From assembly GCA_021774995.1 (NCBI GenBank), contig JAJFIM010000483.1, forward strand, positions 1 to 10,337: 10,337 bases of DNA, written 5' to 3'. A program made the translations under genes and the position numbers. Below the pieces are notes generated by a model. It had not been told where the DNA came from. It did not search any database and saw only the letters and a program-made list of their open reading frames with translations. Numbering within the stretch: position 1 is the first letter of the stretch; the number at the start of each line of letters is the position of its first letter. Below, piece by piece: positions 6,068-10,337 of the stretch. The stretch comes from Alphaproteobacteria bacterium (GTDB lineage Bacteria; Pseudomonadota; Alphaproteobacteria; SMXP01).

Positions 6068-7096
6068 ATGGACGGAAAAACCCAGAAATCTCTCCCCCTG
6101 TCGATTCTTACGGGCTTTTTGGGCAGCGGCAAAACAACCCTGCTCAACAAACTCCTTTCCGATCCCCGCCTCGGCGAAACGGCGGTGCTGATCAATGAGT
6201 TCGGCTCTATCGGACTTGATCACCTGCTGGTTGAGTCCATTGACCAGGACATTGTTCTTCTTGACTCAGGATGCGTGTGCTGCACCGTGCAAGACGATTT
6301 CAGCCAGTCTCTCGAAACGCTCCTGGCCAAGCGCCAGGCCGGACTGGTTCCCCAGTTTGAGCGGGTTTTGCTTGAAACCACCGGCATTGCGGATCCGGGG
6401 CCGCTCATCCAGTTGATCTCAACAAGCGCCGACATCGCGCCCGCCTATCACTTTGAAAAGCTGATCACTGTGGTCGACGCTCTCTATGGCCATGGAACGC
6501 TCAATGACCAAATAGAGGCTATGCGCCAGGTGATCTTGGCGGATCACCTGATTTTATCGAAAACCGATATTGCCGATCCGGCCGCCGCCGCCGCGCTCAC
6601 AAGCCGGTTAAAAACGCTCAATCCTTCCGCCTCCATCGACACGGTCGCCCGCCCGGACGATCTTTTCGGCGGGAGAGGATCGTCTAAGGGCGCTCATCCC
6701 TTGCCCGGCCGCGAAAAGCGCCATAGCGCGGCAAAGACGGGGCGTCACGATCATCGCTTTGCGACCTTCACCGTAACATGGCCGGAGCCGGCCAATTGGG
6801 ACGACTTTAAAGACTGGCTGAACGCGCTCTTGATCGCGCGCGGGGAAAGCATTTTCCGGCTGAAGGGCCTTTTGAATGTGATCGGAAATGACAGGCCGGT
6901 GGTCATCCAAGGCGTCCAGCATTCATTTCATCCGCCTACTGAACTCCTGGAATGGCCAAACGGTTCGCCGCGCACCGAACTGGTCTTCATCACGCAGGAT
7001 TTTACCCGCGAAGCGGCGCTCAACAGTTTGAAGCCCTATTTTAACATCCCCCTTGCACAGACTGCCAAAGAGTTGGATCGCCAGGCGCATGGATAA
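6068..7096 (+). CDS. COG0523/CobW-family GTPase, probable metallochaperone
   Basis: A 342-residue G3E-family GTPase of the CobW/COG0523 type, cytosolic proteins that deliver metals to client enzymes at the cost of GTP. Visible motifs: Walker A GFLGSGKTT (16-24), NEFG (43-46), the metal-binding CVCC (69-72), ETTGIADP (103-110) and the base-specificity motif as SKTD (164-167) instead of NKxD. A linker with scattered His residues (around 216-235) leads to a complete CobW C-terminal domain with LKGLLNVIG, VVIQGVQHSFHPP and LVFITQD. ATG 6068 is chosen: GGATGAG lies 9-10 nt before it, while an in-frame TTG at 6050 has no ribosome site. Its stop overlaps the start of the next gene by 8 nt, so the two proteins are probably co-translated, and the neighbour is the obvious candidate client. 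Confidence 0.92.
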   Translation: MDGKTQKSLPLSILTGFLGSGKTTLLNKLLSDPRLGETAVLINEFGSIGLDHLLVESIDQDIVLLDSGCVCCTVQDDFSQSLETLLAKRQAGLVPQFERVLLETTGIADPGPLIQLISTSADIAPAYHFEKLITVVDALYGHGTLNDQIEAMRQVILADHLILSKTDIADPAAAAALTSRLKTLNPSASIDTVARPDDLFGGRGSSKGAHPLPGREKRHSAAKTGRHDHRFATFTVTWPEPANWDDFKDWLNALLIARGESIFRLKGLLNVIGNDRPVVIQGVQHSFHPPTELLEWPNGSPRTELVFITQDFTREAALNSLKPYFNIPLAQTAKELDRQAHG

Positions 7097-7850
7097 AGAC
7101 GTCTTTCAGCAAACAGGGGCGATCAGCTTGGCCCTGCCTTCACCCGGCCGCTGGTTGCCGTTTCTGCAATCGCAATATGAAAATCTTGGCCGCGGCGGGC
7201 AAAAAAACCGCCCCTGGCAGTACAGCGATCTTCACAACCCCTGGGGCCGGTGCGCCGCGCTCTTTGACAGTTGGAAGTTTCTTGAACTGTGCCAGTCGGC
7301 GGAAATCATGAGTGAAATAACCCCGCGTCTGGGGCCTGACATTATCCTTTATGACACGCAGCTCGCCCCTGACCCCTGGTCCTCCGGCGCATCAGACCAG
7401 CATTGGGCATGCGACCGCCTGCGCTGTCCCGTCGACCCGCTAGCGGGCGTGACGGTGAGAATCGCCTTTGGTCCGCCCGCGCAAACCCCAAGACATTTTA
7501 TTTACCGAGCCGCCAGTCATCTCGGGCCGGAAGATGAAAAAGGCGAAAGCTCCCTCACCATCGAGAGCGGGCGCATGATCATTCACGACATAGAAACGAA
7601 CTACCACATTGAAAGCGCGGCGCAAGACACCGCTTCGTTCGAATTTCTAATCCGTTATTTCCCGGCGACCAGCCGCTATTTGAGAGATCCGTCAGCGCCG
7701 GTTCACCGGGCGCTGTGCGCGCGCTATCCTTTGCAGAATTACGCGCGGGCGCCGATATGGCTGGCGCATGGAACGGACCGGGCGGAAAATGATTTCGTGA
7801 CCGGTTTCAAACCGCGTCCCGGTCAATGGATCACAAAGACCCCAGAGTAA
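7089..7850 (+). CDS. Uncharacterised protein, faintly phytanoyl-CoA-dioxygenase-like
   Basis: A 253-residue soluble protein with no signal peptide or membrane segment; I do not recognise it with confidence. The spacing of LGPDIILYDTQL (81-92), VDPLAGVTVRIAF (115-127), SGRMIIHDIETNYHIES (160-176) and RYFPATSRYLRDP (189-201) resembles the phytanoyl-CoA dioxygenase (PhyH) fold, a non-heme Fe(II)/2-oxoglutarate oxygenase. In such an alignment the HxD pair would read ACD (107-109): the Asp is kept but the first His is replaced, with His105 two residues off. His166 or His173 could be the distal ligand. It may therefore be a divergent oxygenase, another metalloenzyme, or a non-catalytic relative. 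The start ATG lies within the end of the CobW GTPase gene; a longer reading from 7053 overlaps that gene further and has no support. Its 3' end overlaps the convergent aldehyde dehydrogenase gene by 20 bp. Confidence 0.7.
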   Translation: MDKDVFQQTGAISLALPSPGRWLPFLQSQYENLGRGGQKNRPWQYSDLHNPWGRCAALFDSWKFLELCQSAEIMSEITPRLGPDIILYDTQLAPDPWSSGASDQHWACDRLRCPVDPLAGVTVRIAFGPPAQTPRHFIYRAASHLGPEDEKGESSLTIESGRMIIHDIETNYHIESAAQDTASFEFLIRYFPATSRYLRDPSAPVHRALCARYPLQNYARAPIWLAHGTDRAENDFVTGFKPRPGQWITKTPE

Positions 7851-9264
7851 TGGTTTTAGAGACCATGGAATCGAGCAAGCCTTCGCGCGCGCCTTCCCGT
7901 CCGACGCCGCTGTCTTTCACGCCGCCAAAGGGCGTGTTGGGTCCCGCCACGCTCATGGAGTTAACCCCGACCAGGCCCGCCTCGAGCCGCGCCGACGCCA
8001 TGCGGGCGCGGTCCAGATCGCGCGTGAAAACATAGGCCGCCAGGCCGTAAGGCGTTCCGTTGGCGCGCGCCAACACCGCCTCCATATCGTCAAACGGGAC
8101 AATAGGGGTCACCGGTCCAAAGGGTTCTTCAGTCATGATCTTGGCGTGCGCGGGTACGTCTTTGAGGACAGTAGGTTCAAAAAAGAAACCGGGGCCGGGC
8201 GCGGCCTTGCCGCCCGCCAGAAGTTCAGCGCCGCAAGAAACGGCGTCTTCAACCAGGTCCTCCATCACGGGTATGCGCCGCGCACTGGCCAGCGGCCCCA
8301 TATCGACGCCCTCATCAAGACCGTTGCCGACGCGCAGCGCTTTTGCCCGCAGGGCGAATTCCCGCGCGAATTCATCATAGATGCTTTCCTGTATGAAAAA
8401 CCGGGTCGGCGCCATGCAGGACTGCCCCGCATTGCCGAACCGCGCGCCAAGCGTGGTTTTCACGACGTGGGCCACATCAACATCGTCGCACACGATGACC
8501 GGGGCGTGTCCGCCGAGTTCCATGGTGACTTTTTTCATATGAGCGCCCGCAAGTTGCGCCAAGTCCTTGCCAACCTCCGTTGACCCGGTGAACGAAATTT
8601 TCCGAATGACGGGCGAGGCAATCAGCGTTTCGGAAATCAACCCCGAGGGACCGGAGACGACATTCACCACGCCGGCGGGAATATCGGCGTCCGCGCAACA
8701 TTGCGCGATGAGATACGCCGTTTCAGGCGTTTCCTTGGCGGGTTTTACAATGATAGAACACCCGGCGGCCAAGGCGTTGGCAATTTTCCGGCCCGGCATC
8801 ATGGCGGGCAGGTTCCAGGGCGCCACGCCAAACACAGGCCCAATGGGTTCATACACAACAGTGCGCGCCGAGCCATCCGCTTCGGGGGGAAGAACGCGGC
8901 CATAAATGCGCAGCGCCGTGTCCGCCAGATCCTCAAAATAGGCGGCGGTCGCGAACACTTCGCCTTTGGCTTGATTGCGGGTTTTGCCTTGCTCCCGCGT
9001 TAAGGTCTCGGCAAAGGCCTCGGCGCGTTCACGGATGAGATGCGCCACTGACTTCAAATAGGCGGCGCGCCGCGTTGACGAAAGCGCGCGCCAGACGCGA
9101 AAACCTTTATCCGCCGCCTCCAGAGCGCGCTCTATGTCTGACGCGCGCGCCATGCTCAAATGGGCGATGACCTCTTCCGTCGCAGGATTGATCACGTCCA
9201 GAATATCGCCCCCCGCCCCGGCGCACTCAGCGCCGTCGATAAAGAGTTTAATGGTCCGCGCCAT
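7831..9264 (-). CDS. Aldehyde dehydrogenase, succinate-semialdehyde-dehydrogenase type
   Basis: A 477-residue NAD(P)-dependent aldehyde dehydrogenase, full length for the family. Visible residues: PWNLPAM with Asn151, VKPAKETP with Lys174, FTGSTEVGK (225-233), catalytic general base Glu249 in MELGGHAP, and nucleophile Cys283 in GNAGQSCMAPTRF. The N-terminal FIDG, the INPATEEV start and the EQGKTRNQAKGEV segment place it near the succinate/glutarate-semialdehyde group, although the post-cysteine MAPTR differs from the usual VCANR, so the natural aldehyde may not be succinate semialdehyde. ATG 9264 is preferred over an ATG at 9357 because GGGAGAAGG lies just upstream (9268-9276) and the longer reading would run through the operator. 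It is transcribed alone toward the CobW pair and shares an operator region with the permease, suggesting late-step oxidation in the same pathway. Confidence 0.9.
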   Translation of the reverse strand: MARTIKLFIDGAECAGAGGDILDVINPATEEVIAHLSMARASDIERALEAADKGFRVWRALSSTRRAAYLKSVAHLIRERAEAFAETLTREQGKTRNQAKGEVFATAAYFEDLADTALRIYGRVLPPEADGSARTVVYEPIGPVFGVAPWNLPAMMPGRKIANALAAGCSIIVKPAKETPETAYLIAQCCADADIPAGVVNVVSGPSGLISETLIASPVIRKISFTGSTEVGKDLAQLAGAHMKKVTMELGGHAPVIVCDDVDVAHVVKTTLGARFGNAGQSCMAPTRFFIQESIYDEFAREFALRAKALRVGNGLDEGVDMGPLASARRIPVMEDLVEDAVSCGAELLAGGKAAPGPGFFFEPTVLKDVPAHAKIMTEEPFGPVTPIVPFDDMEAVLARANGTPYGLAAYVFTRDLDRARMASARLEAGLVGVNSMSVAGPNTPFGGVKDSGVGREGAREGLLDSMVSKTITLGSL

Positions 9265-9304
9265 GGGCCTTCTCCCGACTTGTGTTGCGTCACTGAAAAA
9301 CGTA

Positions 9305-9333
9305 TCGACAGGCGCCGTTTGGAGCCTTATGAT
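9305..9333 (+). promoter_or_regulatory. Predicted sigma70-type promoter for the NCS2 permease gene
   Basis: TCGACA (9305-9310) and TATGAT (9328-9333) on the plus strand are separated by exactly 17 bp and each match five of six consensus bases. The operator at 9339-9355 begins 6 bp after the -10 box, so it would cover the transcription start. The leader before the ATG at 9449 would be roughly 110 nt, in which I see no clear riboswitch or terminator. Confidence 0.45.
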
Positions 9334-9338
9334 TATGT

Positions 9339-9355
9339 GATCACGATATGTGATC
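9339..9355. promoter_or_regulatory. Shared operator copy C (GATCACGATATGTGATC)
   Basis: An inverted repeat with 6-bp arms GATCAC/GTGATC, extended by the pair T9338/A9356, in the 184-bp gap between the divergent aldehyde dehydrogenase and permease genes. It aligns base for base with the copies at 127-143 and 5956-5972. On the minus strand its arm also supplies a TTGATC (9352-9357) that could serve as the -35 box of the dehydrogenase gene, as in copy B, but no convincing -10 box follows at standard spacing. Confidence 0.75.
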
Positions 9356-9448
9356 AATATGGGATCGTTATGAGGGAGTCAATCGGATCGTTCCTTCCAA
9401 TTTTGTCCAATTCCGGATCAACATCACACTATTCTGAGGGGGCTGAGA

Positions 9449-10337
9449 ATGAAGCCATTCGTCAAAGGCGATTTAGAGGGATTCTTTGCTCTGGGCATGG
9501 ACAATCTTCTGGTTTTCCTTCTCATGACCAGTCTTTGCTTAGGGATTCTCGGCTTTTCCGATGAACTCTATTTCGGGCGGATCCTCCCCGCCGCCGCCGT
9601 GGGACTCATACTCGGCAACCTTTTTTACGCGCGCCAGGCGATGAAATTGGCCCGCCGCGAAAACAGGACGGATGTGTGCGCCCTGCCCTATGGAACGAGC
9701 ATATTGACGGTGATTGTCTTCGGCTTTTTGATCATGCTGCCCATCCAGCAAAAGGCGCTTTCGGAGGGATTTTCAAAAGAACAGGCCGATGTCTTCGCCT
9801 GGCATGCGGGGATCGTCGCGTGTATCGGCTCCGGTCTGATCGAGTTCAGCGGCGCCTTCTTTGCCCATCACATCCGCAAGATCACACCCCGCCCCGCTTT
9901 GCTTGTGGCCATAGGCGGGATCGGCCTGACATTCATCAGCATGGATTTCGTCTTCCGGACCTTCGCTTTTCCCCTGATCGGCTTTACCACGCTCTCGCTG
10001 GCCTTCGTGTTTTATTTCGGCGGCATGCGAAGCCGGTTGGGCATTCCCTCCGGGGCGATCATTCTGGGCGCCGGAACGGCCATCGCCTGGATTCTCTACA
10101 TGCTCGATATGCCGACCGTCGTGCCGGTCGGCGCGCTCGACACCAGCAATTTTGGCGTGAAGCTCCCCATACCCGTCATCGGCGACATCTGGCGGGAACT
10201 AAATTTACTTCTCGATTTCCTCCCCATCTTTTTGCCGATGGGGTTTGCTTTTTTGCTGGGGTCTTTGCAAAATATCGAATCGGCCGCCGCCGCCGGGGAC
10301 AGCTACGAAGCCAAACCCGCGCTGATGGTCAACGGAA
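9449..10337 (+). CDS. NCS2 (xanthine/uracil family) permease, C-terminus missing
   Basis: An open reading frame of 296 codons that runs off the right end with no stop. The start ATG at 9449 has GAGGGGG at 9436-9442. The protein opens with GDLEGFFALGMDNLLVFLLM, the typical first helix of NCS2 permeases of the purine/uracil type. It continues through alternating hydrophobic helices with the conserved GNLFYARQAMKLARR (about 56-70) and RTDVCALPYG (about 73-82) segments, and then SLQNIESAAAAGDSYEAKPALMVNG at the visible end, a family loop that contains the substrate-site Q-N-x-E. These are inner-membrane proton symporters for nucleobases and related compounds; this branch is often annotated only as a permease of the xanthine/uracil/vitamin C group. 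Divergence from the aldehyde dehydrogenase gene across the shared operator suggests it imports the pathway substrate. Confidence 0.88.
   Translation, partial: MKPFVKGDLEGFFALGMDNLLVFLLMTSLCLGILGFSDELYFGRILPAAAVGLILGNLFYARQAMKLARRENRTDVCALPYGTSILTVIVFGFLIMLPIQQKALSEGFSKEQADVFAWHAGIVACIGSGLIEFSGAFFAHHIRKITPRPALLVAIGGIGLTFISMDFVFRTFAFPLIGFTTLSLAFVFYFGGMRSRLGIPSGAIILGAGTAIAWILYMLDMPTVVPVGALDTSNFGVKLPIPVIGDIWRELNLLLDFLPIFLPMGFAFLLGSLQNIESAAAAGDSYEAKPALMVNG

Overview
The window looks like a stretch of a GC-rich proteobacterial chromosome, most likely alphaproteobacterial. That guess rests on codon choice, tight gene packing and the mix of catabolic families; no rRNA, tRNA or other marker gene is present to confirm it. 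No mobile element, CRISPR array or RNA gene was recognised. Ten protein genes cover nearly everything, two of them cut by the window edges. The three gaps are short promoter regions of 153, 165 and 184 bp.

Layout. At the left edge (1-78, minus) is the N-terminus of what looks like an M24 (Xaa-Pro peptidase / creatinase) family protein. From 5902 down to 232 runs a five-gene minus-strand operon in which every junction overlaps. In transcription order it encodes an enolase-superfamily (muconate lactonizing type) enzyme, an opine-dehydrogenase-family oxidoreductase, a homologue of dipicolinate synthase subunit A, a hydantoinase/dihydropyrimidinase-type cyclic amidohydrolase, and a cytosine-deaminase-type amidohydrolase. 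Divergent from it, a plus-strand pair (6068-7850) encodes a COG0523/CobW GTPase and an uncharacterised protein with faint resemblance to phytanoyl-CoA dioxygenases. A convergent minus-strand aldehyde dehydrogenase (9264-7831) overlaps the 3' end of that pair by 20 bp. Divergent from the dehydrogenase, a plus-strand NCS2-type (xanthine/uracil family) permease runs off the right end.

Regulation. All three intergenic regions carry the same 17-bp inverted repeat, GATCA-N7-TGATC with a strongly conserved right half TGTGATC (127-143, 5956-5972, 9339-9355). Each copy overlaps or abuts a plausible promoter. This ties all ten genes into one probable regulon under a local repressor that is not encoded in the window.

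Interpretation. A nucleobase/ureide-type importer, two ring-acting amidohydrolases, an M24 hydrolase, two NAD(P)-dependent C-N or ring oxidoreductases, an enolase-superfamily racemase/cycloisomerase and a semialdehyde-type dehydrogenase read as one catabolic module for a small N-heterocyclic or cyclic-amide compound. I know of no described pathway with this combination. The substrate and the order of steps are inference.
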